Positions 43,778-52,237 of a DNA stretch of 64,000 nucleotides are shown here, in pieces. The position numbers and the translations under genes are program-made. The notes below the pieces were generated by a model, which was not told the DNA's origin, searched no databases, and worked only from the letters and a program-made list of their open reading frames with translations. Numbering within the stretch: position 1 is the stretch's first letter; every line of letters begins with the position of its first letter. This DNA comes from Rhodobacter sp. SY28-1 (GTDB lineage: Bacteria > Pseudomonadota > Alphaproteobacteria > Rhodobacterales > Rhodobacteraceae). The stretch covers positions 992,001-1,056,000 of the forward strand of contig NZ_STGH01000001.1 in assembly GCF_005222785.1 (NCBI RefSeq), given 5' to 3'.

Positions 43778-44392
43778 AAGACCATTGATTTCAATCAATA
43801 ATAGTCAAATTGCGGCGGTGTACCCGCCTAAAACCCCCCCTACTCAAAAGCGCTTGGACCTAGAGGCGCGATTTCGCGGTGAAAACATTTTTCCCAACCG
43901 ATCTGCCAAGAGCTGGGCGTGAGGAAAGCAACTCCCCCCGCACCTAATGATAACATGGCTACTAGTTTTCCGGAGTACTTGTCCTGCGGCTAGGTTACGA
44001 ATCCGGATTCATCTGTGGCGCTCCCTCGTGGGTCAAGCTGCCGACGAAAGCTTGCGCCACTTCGCATTCGCAAGGTGGCTATCGAGGCATGGCTGCATGC
44101 GCTGGTCCAGTCCGGGCAGGAGGCGAATTGCCTGACGCTTGTCGCGCCCACGCGGTTTCATGCCACCTATGTCGGTACCAATCTGAAGGACCGGGTGCTT
44201 GGCGCGCTGCGGCAGATCGACCCGAGCTTCCGCGACGTTCAGATGGTTTCCTGAGGGCTGCAGGCGGGCGGTGGCTTCAAGCCGGGCGTGACAAGGTGAA
44301 CGCTGGCATGCGGTTGCCAGGACTCATCCTTCGCCTGGACGCGAGAGAACCCGCAAGACCACCATCACCGTCGTCCGGCAATTCCGTTCAGG
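43778..44392. other. Intergenic stretch between tRNA-Ala and the T6SS region
   Basis: About 615 bp with no convincing intact gene. Directly after the tRNA is a 7-bp AT hairpin (ATTGATT/AATCAAT, 43784-43799) that may end the tRNA transcript. The next 200 bp are less GC-rich than the surroundings and have stops in all frames. From about 44015 an 80-codon frame resembles a DnaA N-terminal domain (separate entry). The final 140 bp before the caspase gene show nothing I can name. Confidence 0.6.
44015..44254 (+). pseudogene. Possible remnant of a gene with a DnaA-N-like domain
   Basis: The last 60 codons read KVAIEAWLHALVQSG, then NCLTLVAPTRFHATYVGTNL, KDRVLGALRQIDPSFRDVQMVS and stop. The NxLxLxAPxRFxxxxV pattern resembles the N-terminal domain I of DnaA, which also sits at the end of some replication initiators on alphaproteobacterial plasmids. 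The frame is cut by a stop 24 bp before the first possible start, and its beginning is not domain-like, so it looks like the 3' stump of a larger gene. Similarity is judged by eye. Confidence 0.35.
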
Positions 44393-46837
44393 CTAGTACA
44401 AATCCACTCGGAACGGAGTGGTAGACCACTGGATACGGGCGATGTCGATCAGGCGCTCGGTGGGGTCGGCTTCCAGGGAAGTGTCGCCGTGCTGTTCGGA
44501 AATGGCCTTGTAGGCCGCTTGACTGCCCTCGCCGAAGGCTCCGTCTGGAGTGATCGCGGCGCCGAGCGATTGCAGCAGATGCTGCGCGGCTTCGTCCACG
44601 GCTTCGGCGGGCAGGGCCTCCAGCACCTTTCGAGCCCGATCGACTGCTTTCGTGTCGCGCAGGGCGGCGGCGCGGCCTGCCCGGTAGGCAGCATCGGCGG
44701 GGGATAATCCGCCCGCGCCTTCGGTCAGGATAAGATAGGCGGCATAGGCACCTGCATTGGCATCGCCGCGCTCCAGGCCCTTGTCGAACCACTCGACAGC
44801 CTGGCCGAGATCACCCTTTCCCAAGGCACCCGAGGCGATCAGCGTGCCGATATTGCCCGGCGCGTTCGGATGCCCCCCATCGGCGGCCTTGGTGAACCAG
44901 TCGAGCGCCACCTTGGCGTCCTTCTCCTGGCCGCCGAGGCCGTTCATGTAGACAAGTCCGAGATTGTTGTAGCCGTAGATGTCCCCCCGTGCCGCGCTTT
45001 CGTTCAGGTAGCGCAACCCGCGGGCCGGATCGTAATACTCACTTTCGGCATCCAGGTAGAAATACCCGAGTTCGTTCATAGCATAGGTGTGCCCCACCTC
45101 CAGCGCCCGCATCATGAGGTCGTAGCCGCGCAAGCGGTCCTGGGACGTTTCGCCGAACCGCACCAGCTGACGGCCCAAGGCGTAGAAAGCATAAGGGTCT
45201 CCCAGCTCTACCCCTTCGCGGTAGTAGCTCAGCGCTTCTTCCGGGGCAGCCTCGGCTGTCGCGCCGCCGGTTTCCCGCGACTCGTTTAGGATGGCGTTGC
45301 CGATGGCATAGGAGGCGCGGGAATGGCCCAGCTTGCGGGCCGTATCCAGCGCAGCACGCGCTTCGTCGTAGCGGCGCAGGGCTGTCAGCGCGCGGCTGAG
45401 CTGATAGTGGAAGCGGGCGTTCTGCGGCTCGCGCTCGACGGCGGCCTGACAGGCCTGCACCGCCGCTTCGGGCGCGATCTCGTTGGCAAAACGCGCAAGG
45501 CCAACGCCATCTGGGTCAAGGTGGTCGGCTGCGGCCAGGTCGCAGGGGTCCGGGGTCAGGTCGACCTGCACCACCTTCGGCGAGCCGCCCTGGTCGATCT
45601 TGAACTGGACCTTCAGCACCGGGTCCTGGCCGAACTGCACCACCGGCCCGCTGACATAGGCGAAGGCGAGACGGCCAAGATCGGCGGCGGACAACGGGAA
45701 GACGGGCGCGGACTGCAGGCCCCGGTCGTCCAGCAGCACCAGGCGGCCGCCGCGCGGAGGCTCGGCCAGGCCCACCTTGTCCGACGGGCCAAGACTAAGG
45801 TCCTGCACCAGTGTCGCACCGATGGGAACGGCGGGTGCCAGCGGGGCGGCGATGCTGATGTCGGGTGTGGGCAGCGTGGTCTCGACCAGAAGAAGCTCGG
45901 CCGAACTTGCGAAGAGTGTCAGGCCGCGCGCAACCGAGGTGCCCGCCTCTGCCTCTGGCGCGGCCGTGTCCGTCGTGGCGCTGACCTGCGAGATTGTCGC
46001 CTCTTCCACCATGGTCGAGCTGTCCCAGGGAACCTGCACGCCCTGGGTTTCGACAAAGACCTTGCGGCGCACCTCTTCGAAGACGTCGGTTACCGGAACT
46101 GCGCCCAGTGACGCGGCCTGCAGGAAGGCGCTGGCGAAGGGGCTGTTCTCGCCGGCGCCGTCCAGGGCGACCTCTCCCGGCGAGGTCGAGAACACCACGT
46201 AGGAATTCACCGGGGCCGCCAGCGAGGCAAAGCCCGTTTCGACTTCGCGCACGTCGGGGCCGAGGGAATCCTGCAGTTTGACCCCGGCGAACGGGTTGTT
46301 GCGGCAGCTGTCGAGGATGACGATCTGCAATCGCGCACGCGCGCCGACGATCGAGACGAGGCTGCCGACCGAGACCGTCTCGAATGGCAGGTCATCGACC
46401 TGGTCAAGCTCGGCGTCAGTTGGGATGAGATAGTTCTCGGACCCGATCTGGACGCCGTGGCCGGCATAGTAGAACAGCACCTCGGTATTGCGGTCGACAT
46501 CGAAGAGCACACGCTGCATCAGCGCCTCGAAGTCGCGCTTGGAGGCATCCTTCATCAGCGTGACGTCATAGCCCTGGTCGGCGAGGAGATCGGCAACGTC
46601 CAGCGCATCGTTCCAGGCATTGGGAAGCTGCGGCGCGTGCGCGTAGGCCTGATTGCCGATGACGATGGCATACTTCTGGCGCGGGCCCGAGTCAGGCGCA
46701 AGCTTGCGGCTGCTGGCCGAGACATGTCCTTCAGGAAAGGGTCCAAGGGCGCTGTCCTGCGCGGCGGCCGTCGAGATAGTCGCGGCCAGAAGCAAAGCCG
46801 AAGCACTAAAAGTCGACAGGAAGCGCAGGACGGGCAT
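44393..46837 (-). CDS. Exported caspase-fold (peptidase C14) protein with SEL1/TPR repeats
   Basis: 814 residues. The signal peptide is MPVLRFLSTFSASALLLAATISTAAA, so the protein acts outside the cytoplasm. The caspase p20-like domain spans about 55-290: KYAIVIGNQAYAHAPQLPNAWNDA, catalytic His127 in FYYAGHGVQ and Cys178 in IVILDSCRNNPF; both dyad residues are intact. A beta-rich middle (about 310-450) is followed by TPR and SEL1-like repeats (AMNELGYFYLDAESEYYDPARGLRYL, GYNNLGLVYMNGLGGQEKDAKVALDWF). The C-terminus (SLGAAITPDGAFGEGSQAAYKAI) resembles a peptidoglycan-binding-like helical motif. It lies next to a small lipoprotein and an OmpA-type protein, then the T6SS genes. Confidence 0.88.
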   Translation of the reverse strand: MPVLRFLSTFSASALLLAATISTAAAQDSALGPFPEGHVSASSRKLAPDSGPRQKYAIVIGNQAYAHAPQLPNAWNDALDVADLLADQGYDVTLMKDASKRDFEALMQRVLFDVDRNTEVLFYYAGHGVQIGSENYLIPTDAELDQVDDLPFETVSVGSLVSIVGARARLQIVILDSCRNNPFAGVKLQDSLGPDVREVETGFASLAAPVNSYVVFSTSPGEVALDGAGENSPFASAFLQAASLGAVPVTDVFEEVRRKVFVETQGVQVPWDSSTMVEEATISQVSATTDTAAPEAEAGTSVARGLTLFASSAELLLVETTLPTPDISIAAPLAPAVPIGATLVQDLSLGPSDKVGLAEPPRGGRLVLLDDRGLQSAPVFPLSAADLGRLAFAYVSGPVVQFGQDPVLKVQFKIDQGGSPKVVQVDLTPDPCDLAAADHLDPDGVGLARFANEIAPEAAVQACQAAVEREPQNARFHYQLSRALTALRRYDEARAALDTARKLGHSRASYAIGNAILNESRETGGATAEAAPEEALSYYREGVELGDPYAFYALGRQLVRFGETSQDRLRGYDLMMRALEVGHTYAMNELGYFYLDAESEYYDPARGLRYLNESAARGDIYGYNNLGLVYMNGLGGQEKDAKVALDWFTKAADGGHPNAPGNIGTLIASGALGKGDLGQAVEWFDKGLERGDANAGAYAAYLILTEGAGGLSPADAAYRAGRAAALRDTKAVDRARKVLEALPAEAVDEAAQHLLQSLGAAITPDGAFGEGSQAAYKAISEQHGDTSLEADPTERLIDIARIQWSTTPFRVDLY

Positions 46838-46839
46838 GG

Positions 46840-47058
46840 TCAGCCCCAGCCGCCGCCGCCCGAACCACCATCGTCGAAGTCGATCACGACCGGGGGCTTC
46901 TTCTTGACGGGGGCCGGTGCTGGCGCAGGTGCGACTTTCTTGACCGGTGCGACGACGACAGGTGCCTCTTCCTGTGGCGGAGGTGTCAGCTCTTCACAGG
47001 CTCCGAGAAAGCCAATGGCGGAAAGCAGGAGGAAGGAGCGAGACCAGGATGCAAGCAT
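46840..47058 (-). CDS. Small lipoprotein with glycine-rich tail
   Basis: 72 residues. MLASWSRSFLLLSAIGFLGAC has a lipobox (LGAC). The mature part is Pro/Val/Lys/Ala-rich (VVVAPVKKVAPAPAPAPVKKKPPVV) and ends IDFDDGGSGGGGWG. It lies 2 bp before the caspase gene start on the same strand, so the two are probably one operon. The low-complexity stalk and Gly/Trp end look like an anchor or adaptor; I do not recognise a family. Confidence 0.65.
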   Translation of the reverse strand: MLASWSRSFLLLSAIGFLGACEELTPPPQEEAPVVVAPVKKVAPAPAPAPVKKKPPVVIDFDDGGSGGGGWG

Positions 47059-47200
47059 GAATGCCCCATTTGCTAATGCGAGGGCCGGTCGCAAGGAACG
47101 AGAATGGCATAATCCGTTCGAGAATGATGCCACAGTCAGACCATCCAGGCAACGGCGGCGTTGCCTGCCTGAGGGTCGCTTTCGCCGCCCCCTCGCGGGA

Positions 47201-47872
47201 TCAGCTGAGCGCCTGGAACTCCACCCGTCGATTCTCGTCCGAGTTGGGATCGGCGTTTTCCAGAAGGAATCGCTCTCCCAGTCCCACGGCCTCGAGCCGC
47301 GACGCCTCGATGCCGCAGTCATTGACGAAGAAGCGCTGGACCTCCTCGGCCCGCAGACGCGACAGACGCTCGTTGTAATCCTCCGTTCCCGAGGCATCGG
47401 TATGTCCGATGATGCGGAAAAGCTGTATGTCGGCGGTCTTCATCACGTTGCAGAGCTTTGAGAGCTTTGGCTTCTGTGCTTCGTCGAGCGCGGCGCTGTC
47501 GAAGGCGAACTCGATGCGGATGTTGACGCCCAGATCCTCGGGCATCTTCACGAGTGTGGCGGTTTCGGTTTCCTTGACCACCGTTTCTGTCGCAGGCACG
47601 GCCACGGCGACCTCGGTGCCCTCCGGCGTCGCCGTTGCGCTTTCGGTTTCGGCGGTGTCGGTCTTTTCCACCTCGGTCGCGATCTCGACATCGTCGGCAG
47701 TGACAAGCTTCAACCCGCGGGTCAGGCTGGTGTTGCCCTCGACCGCGGCCTTGTAGGCGTCGCGCTGTGCAAGAAAGAGTTCCAGAAGCTCTTGTTCCGA
47801 AAGGTCCTGTGACCAGGCCCCGGCGGGAACGAGCGCGGCACAGAATGCAAGGCCGGCGAGCACGTTGCGCAT
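47201..47872 (-). CDS. OmpA-family peptidoglycan-associated protein
   Basis: 223 residues. Signal peptide MRNVLAGLAFCAALVPAGAWSQ. The middle is acidic and Thr/Glu/Val-rich (EVEKTDTAETESATATPEGTEV), likely a flexible linker. The C-terminal OmpA domain has IRIEFAFDSAALDEAQKPKL, RIIGHTDASGTEDYNERLSRLRAEEVQ and ENRRVEFQ, which bind meso-diaminopimelate in homologs. It has no lipobox cysteine. It is upstream of the lipoprotein and caspase genes on the same strand (142 bp gap) and divergent from the PP2C gene. Confidence 0.87.
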   Translation of the reverse strand: MRNVLAGLAFCAALVPAGAWSQDLSEQELLELFLAQRDAYKAAVEGNTSLTRGLKLVTADDVEIATEVEKTDTAETESATATPEGTEVAVAVPATETVVKETETATLVKMPEDLGVNIRIEFAFDSAALDEAQKPKLSKLCNVMKTADIQLFRIIGHTDASGTEDYNERLSRLRAEEVQRFFVNDCGIEASRLEAVGLGERFLLENADPNSDENRRVEFQALS

Positions 47873-48024
47873 ATTCGAAGCACCTTCCAAAAAACGGATT
47901 TATGACTGGTGGAAGTCTAGGCTATGATGGCGTTGCATTCAATTCACACCTTTGGGCGGGCCCGTGCCATGCTCCATGTCTCTACTGGTTTTCCGATGCG
48001 TCAGTCCTTGGAAGAGGTCTGGCT

Positions 48025-48780
48025 ATGACCGCGCCGATCACCGTGGTGCCGGGGTCTTCGCCCGCCATGCCGGTAGCCGTCGGGGCGGGGCTTACGAACC
48101 GAGGAGTGGTGCGGGAAAGAAACGAGGATTCGATCCTGACTGACCCGACGGGCGTGTTGTGGGCCGTGGCCGACGGGATGGGAGGCTATGGCAACGGCGA
48201 TGTTGCATCAGATATCGTGATCGACTGCCTGGCGAAGATTCCCGACGAAGCCGACCCCGGCCCGGCTCTGGTCGCTCGATTGAAGGAGGCGAACCAGCTG
48301 GTGCTGGAACGCCAGAGCGCGCCGGGAATGGGTCGGATGGGTTCGACCGTGGTGGCCATGCTGGTTTCGCGTGCGGTGGCGCATGTCGCCTGGGTCGGGG
48401 ACAGCCGTGCCTATCTGTTGCGCGGTGGGCACCTGCGGCCGCTGACCCGCGATCATTCGGTGGTGCAGGAGATGGTTGACCGGGGCGAACTGTCGCCCGA
48501 GGAGGCGGAGGGCCATCCGGAATCGCATTTGGTCACGCGGGCGGTGGGCGGGGCCGAGAACCTGGAGGTCGACCTGGTCAGCGTGCCACTGGCGGTGGGA
48601 GACCGGCTGCTTCTGTGCAGCGACGGGCTGACGCGATGCGTCTACGAACAGACCGTCGAGACCCTCTTGCGCGAGGCTGCCGGGCCGGAAGACGCTTGCC
48701 GGCGGTTGGTGCGCGAGGCGCTGGAGAATGGTGCACCGGACAATGTGTCGGCGATCACCGTGCAGATCTGCGAGGACTGA
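48025..48780 (+). CDS. PP2C-type serine/threonine phosphatase (T6SS-associated, PppA-like)
   Basis: 251 residues. PP2C metal-site motifs: GLTNRGVVRERNEDSIL, WAVADGMGGYGNGDVASDI, MGSTVVAML, VAWVGDSRAYLLR, LLLCSDGLTRCV and GAPDNVSAITVQI. In T6SS clusters this enzyme (PppA) reverses phosphorylation by the PpkA kinase, whose target is the FHA protein. A TagH FHA protein is encoded in the window, but no PpkA is seen. ATG 48025 is used. The M15 peptidase gene begins at the base after its stop. Confidence 0.88.
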   Translation: MTAPITVVPGSSPAMPVAVGAGLTNRGVVRERNEDSILTDPTGVLWAVADGMGGYGNGDVASDIVIDCLAKIPDEADPGPALVARLKEANQLVLERQSAPGMGRMGSTVVAMLVSRAVAHVAWVGDSRAYLLRGGHLRPLTRDHSVVQEMVDRGELSPEEAEGHPESHLVTRAVGGAENLEVDLVSVPLAVGDRLLLCSDGLTRCVYEQTVETLLREAAGPEDACRRLVREALENGAPDNVSAITVQICED

Positions 48781-49668
48781 ATGCAGTCGAACAACCTGAT
48801 TGCGCCCATCATCGTCGCCATCGGAGTCATCATCGCGGCGGTGGCCTTTGCGATGGTCACGACGCTGCTGGAATCGGCAGACAGTGCGGCCGATCTGCGT
48901 CTCACCAGTCTGGAAGAGGCCTTCGATGCCGAGGCTGCACAGCGCGCGCGGCTTGAGGCGGAGATTGGCACGCTAAAGGCCGACCTAGCGCGGCTCCGCG
49001 ACGACGTGAGCCTCTTGGCCAACCGCGCGCCGGTTGCGCCTTCGGCCGTCGAGGCACCGACGGTGGACACCGAGGGACTGTCGGCGGGCGAGGACGAGCA
49101 GCACCTGCCCGAGACCGAGGCGCTGACCGAACAGATGCGCGCGGCGCGGGACCGGTTCAACAAGGGCATTGCCCAGCCACGCAACAAGACGATGCTGGCG
49201 CTTCTGGGCCGCCCGCGCGAGGACCTGGGCACCGATTGCCGGGGGATCACCAATCCGAGGCTGAAGTCGCTGGTCGAGACGCGGCAGATCGGAACGATCA
49301 AGGCCACTATGCTGAAACCCGCGCTGGACAGCCTGGAGCGCATCGTCGCCAAGCTGCAGGAGGACGAGCCGGACATCGCTGCCAAGCTGGGCACCGCCGG
49401 GGCGCTGTGCGTGCGGCTTATCCGGGGGTCCAACTCGTCGGTCTCGAACCATTCCTTCGGGACAGCGATCGACATCACCCTGCAGGGCGAGCTTGATCCC
49501 TTTGCCGACGGCACAATGCAGATTGGTCTCGTAATCCTCGCCGAGCACTTCAACGCCGAAGGCTGGTATTGGGGCGGAGGTTACAACCGCGAGGACGGGA
49601 TGCATTTCGAGGTGGGCGAGGAGACGCTGAAGAAATGGGTCGATGAAGGCCTGATCCCCTCGCAATGA
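48781..49668 (+). CDS. Membrane-anchored M15-family D,D-carboxypeptidase-like protein
   Basis: 295 residues. One N-terminal helix (LIAPIIVAIGVIIAAVAFAMVTTLL), a coiled coil (about 35-80, LEEAFDAEAAQRARLEAEIGTLKADLARLRDD), a linker, then a periplasmic M15_4-like peptidase domain. Zinc motifs: SNHSFGTAIDITL (HxxxxxxD) and DGMHFEV (His near the end), as in VanY/L-Ala-D-Glu peptidases. The substrate would be the peptidoglycan stem peptide. Its ATG directly abuts the PP2C stop and its end overlaps the DotU/IcmF chimera as ATGA, so it is embedded in a T6SS operon. Confidence 0.85.
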   Translation: MQSNNLIAPIIVAIGVIIAAVAFAMVTTLLESADSAADLRLTSLEEAFDAEAAQRARLEAEIGTLKADLARLRDDVSLLANRAPVAPSAVEAPTVDTEGLSAGEDEQHLPETEALTEQMRAARDRFNKGIAQPRNKTMLALLGRPREDLGTDCRGITNPRLKSLVETRQIGTIKATMLKPALDSLERIVAKLQEDEPDIAAKLGTAGALCVRLIRGSNSSVSNHSFGTAIDITLQGELDPFADGTMQIGLVILAEHFNAEGWYWGGGYNREDGMHFEVGEETLKKWVDEGLIPSQ

Positions 49669-52142
49669 TTGCCGACCCGAACAACCCACGCACGGTCTTG
49701 CCGCCGCGGCGCGGGGCGAGGCGGTCCGACCCGGAGGTCTATGAGCACGCAGCGGGGCCGGTGCTGCGGATGGTCGAGCAGCTTGCGACGATCCGGGGGG
49801 TGGAGGCTCAGGTCCTTGTTCAGCGCGCGGCCGAGGCACTGGACCGCTTCGACGCTGACCTTGAGCGGGCGGGGGTCACGCCCTCGACCATCCAGCCGGC
49901 GCGCTATGCGCTGGGGCTGGTTCTCGATCAGGTGGCGCGGAAGAACCGGGCGGTGGATGTGGCGCTTTGGGGCGCCGGGGCGCATCGGCTGCTCTTCGAC
50001 GGGCGGGACATTTCTGCGACCACCTTGCGCGACTTCATCCGCAAGGCGGAAGTCGCGGGGCCGGATTTCGAGGGCGTAAGGGCCTTCATGGAGCGGCGGC
50101 TTGCCGTGCTGGAGGGCAGCCGCACGGCCTTTGACCGAGACCTCGGCGCGGGCTGGACAGGGATCACGCTGGTCCTGATCCTGGCTTTCGTCCTGATGGT
50201 GGCGGGCTGGGCGGGTTTCGTGGAATGGCGCTTCCACCGCGACCTGATCCGGCTCTTCGATACCAAGGCGCTGGACATCGGGCTGGACCGTGACGGGGTG
50301 CTGCCGGACCTGCCACGGCGGTTGACGCGGCTTGGCGACGCGTCCGATGACGTGGCCAAGGCGGCAGACAAGGCGCCGATCCGGCTTTTTGCAGCACCGC
50401 TGGGATTCGATGCGGCGGAACATGCCGATGCGGTGTATGACGTGGCAGTGCAGAAGCACCTGCCGGGAGCCCTGGCGCGGGCCGTCGATGCGGCATTGGC
50501 TTCCGAGGGCGAAAGCCTGCCGCTTTACGACACCGTTCGGGCGTGGTCGGTGTTGTCGGGGCAGGCCGACTGGTCGCCCGCCTATCTGTCGGGGTGGCTT
50601 GCCGACCGGGTCGGGGTGATGCCGGACCTGCAACCACTTGTCCCGCACATCGCCCGGATGCGCGCGCCGACCGAGGCACTTCCGCAACCCGATCCCGAGC
50701 TTCTGGCTCAGGCGCGGGCCTATGCGACGGAGGCCGGGGAACCCGCGCGGGCTTATCTGGAACTCCTGCGCTCGCAAGGTGCTGCCGACCTCTTGCCCTG
50801 GGTGCCGGAAACGGCGGTGCCGGGGATCTCGGTCGTCCTGCAACGCCGGTCGGGAGCGGCGATGGACAGTCCGTTGCCCGGACTTTTCACCCAGGCGGGC
50901 TGGGACTACGCCCGCAAGGTCGGGGCCGGACTTGCGGTGCAGACCGCGCGGACCGAAGCGGCGCGACTGTTTCCCGAGCCACCGGGAACACAGAACGACA
51001 GCCCGGACCAGGTGCTGGACATCCTCCAGCGCGAGACGCTGGCGCGGTGGAAGCGGTTTCTGGCGGACGTGAAGGTGCGCCCCTTCAGCGATCCGGAGAA
51101 CGCGGTGCTGGTCTCGGGACGTCTTGCTGCGCCGGATTCGCCCTTGGCCAGACTGCTGCCCGAAGTCTGGACGCAGGTCGGCGGTCTGGACCGGCAGCGC
51201 CCCCATGCCCTGCAACTGCGCATTGCCTCGGACTTTGCAGCGCTGATCCAGTACTCCGAAGATGGCCGGATGGACGAGATCGCTGCGCTGTTCGGCAGCC
51301 TCAACGTGGCGCTTGGAGCGATGGATCGGGACGAGCCGCGTGGTCTCCAGCGACTGATGAGCGCGAAGTCGCGCGGCGCCACTCTCGCCGCCCTGCGGAC
51401 CGCGCCGCCGATGGTGGTGCAGATCGTCGAGGATGTGCTGGCCGAGACCAGTGCGGCGCAGGCAGACCCGTTGTCAAACCCGCTGACGAAGGCCTGGCAG
51501 ACCGAAGTCCTGTCGCTGTGCAAACAGGTGACCGAAGCGCGTTATCCCTTTGCCGATGGGGCGGATGCGCCGCTGTCCGAAGTCGCCGCGCTGCTGGGGG
51601 CCGGGGGGGCCATCGACCGCTTCTATCGCACCCGGGCCGAGCCCTATATCGACACCTCCAGCACCCCCTGGCGGTGGAAACCGGACGCGCGCTTTGCCGG
51701 CCTTGACCCGAAGAGCGCCGAGTTCCTGCAGCGCACCCAGGCCATTGCGGCCGGATTTTTATCGCAGGACACCGAGCTGACGCTGGCGGCGCTGGCGGAA
51801 CGCGGCAAGACTTTCGTGGCAATCGGGGGGCAGGGCGGACCGGTGGAGACGACTGTCGCACCCCTGAAGCTAACCTGGCCGGGCCCGAATCCTTCGGCAG
51901 GCGCCGAAGTGCGCTTTACTACCGCAGCCGGAGACGCGACCGTGACGCAGCCCGGGGAATGGGGCCTCTTCCGCATCCTCGACGGTATCCGGCTGCGCGA
52001 ACGTGACGGCGGCAAGCGTTTCCTGATCGACCTTAAGTCCGGCGATGCGCGACTTTTCATGGAGCTGACGGTCCTGGCCGAAGCCAACCCCCTGTCGCGA
52101 TGGAGCCTGCTGAAGGGTCTGGCTTGCCCCACCGCGCTCTGA
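49665..52142 (+). CDS. Chimeric T6SS protein: DotU/TssL-like N-terminus fused to IcmF/TssM C-terminal region
   Basis: 825 residues. Residues about 25-150 follow the TssL/DotU pattern (VLRMVEQLATIRG, ALDRFDADLERAGVTPSTIQPARYALGLVLDQVA). A single membrane helix follows (about 164-186, WTGITLVLILAFVLMVAGWAG). The remaining 640 residues resemble the periplasmic half of TssM: EARYPFADGADAPLSEVAALLG, IDRFYRTRAEPYIDTSSTPWRW, LKLTWPGPNP and a final NPLSRWSLLKGLACP. The corresponding stretches of the true TssM in this window are EGRYPFDEASAIDV, NLLPYIDTTVKPWAW, MTWPGP and NFKCP. No Walker A NTPase domain is present. It probably spans the inner membrane. It overlaps the M15 gene by 4 bp. Confidence 0.8.
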   Translation: MIADPNNPRTVLPPRRGARRSDPEVYEHAAGPVLRMVEQLATIRGVEAQVLVQRAAEALDRFDADLERAGVTPSTIQPARYALGLVLDQVARKNRAVDVALWGAGAHRLLFDGRDISATTLRDFIRKAEVAGPDFEGVRAFMERRLAVLEGSRTAFDRDLGAGWTGITLVLILAFVLMVAGWAGFVEWRFHRDLIRLFDTKALDIGLDRDGVLPDLPRRLTRLGDASDDVAKAADKAPIRLFAAPLGFDAAEHADAVYDVAVQKHLPGALARAVDAALASEGESLPLYDTVRAWSVLSGQADWSPAYLSGWLADRVGVMPDLQPLVPHIARMRAPTEALPQPDPELLAQARAYATEAGEPARAYLELLRSQGAADLLPWVPETAVPGISVVLQRRSGAAMDSPLPGLFTQAGWDYARKVGAGLAVQTARTEAARLFPEPPGTQNDSPDQVLDILQRETLARWKRFLADVKVRPFSDPENAVLVSGRLAAPDSPLARLLPEVWTQVGGLDRQRPHALQLRIASDFAALIQYSEDGRMDEIAALFGSLNVALGAMDRDEPRGLQRLMSAKSRGATLAALRTAPPMVVQIVEDVLAETSAAQADPLSNPLTKAWQTEVLSLCKQVTEARYPFADGADAPLSEVAALLGAGGAIDRFYRTRAEPYIDTSSTPWRWKPDARFAGLDPKSAEFLQRTQAIAAGFLSQDTELTLAALAERGKTFVAIGGQGGPVETTVAPLKLTWPGPNPSAGAEVRFTTAAGDATVTQPGEWGLFRILDGIRLRERDGGKRFLIDLKSGDARLFMELTVLAEANPLSRWSLLKGLACPTAL

Positions 52143-52237
52143 TCCCCTTTTTGCCCCACGGGCGCGAAATTCGGCTAGAGTAATGGTGCATTTGCCCCGA
52201 CGCGATTTGAAACGGCTTTCGGACAGGAGAGATCAGC

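Noticed and set aside
43784-43799. A phage or island attachment core at the ATTGATT/AATCAAT palindrome after tRNA-Ala
   Set aside because: No integrase and no second copy are visible. A simple AT hairpin ending the tRNA transcript is enough to explain it.
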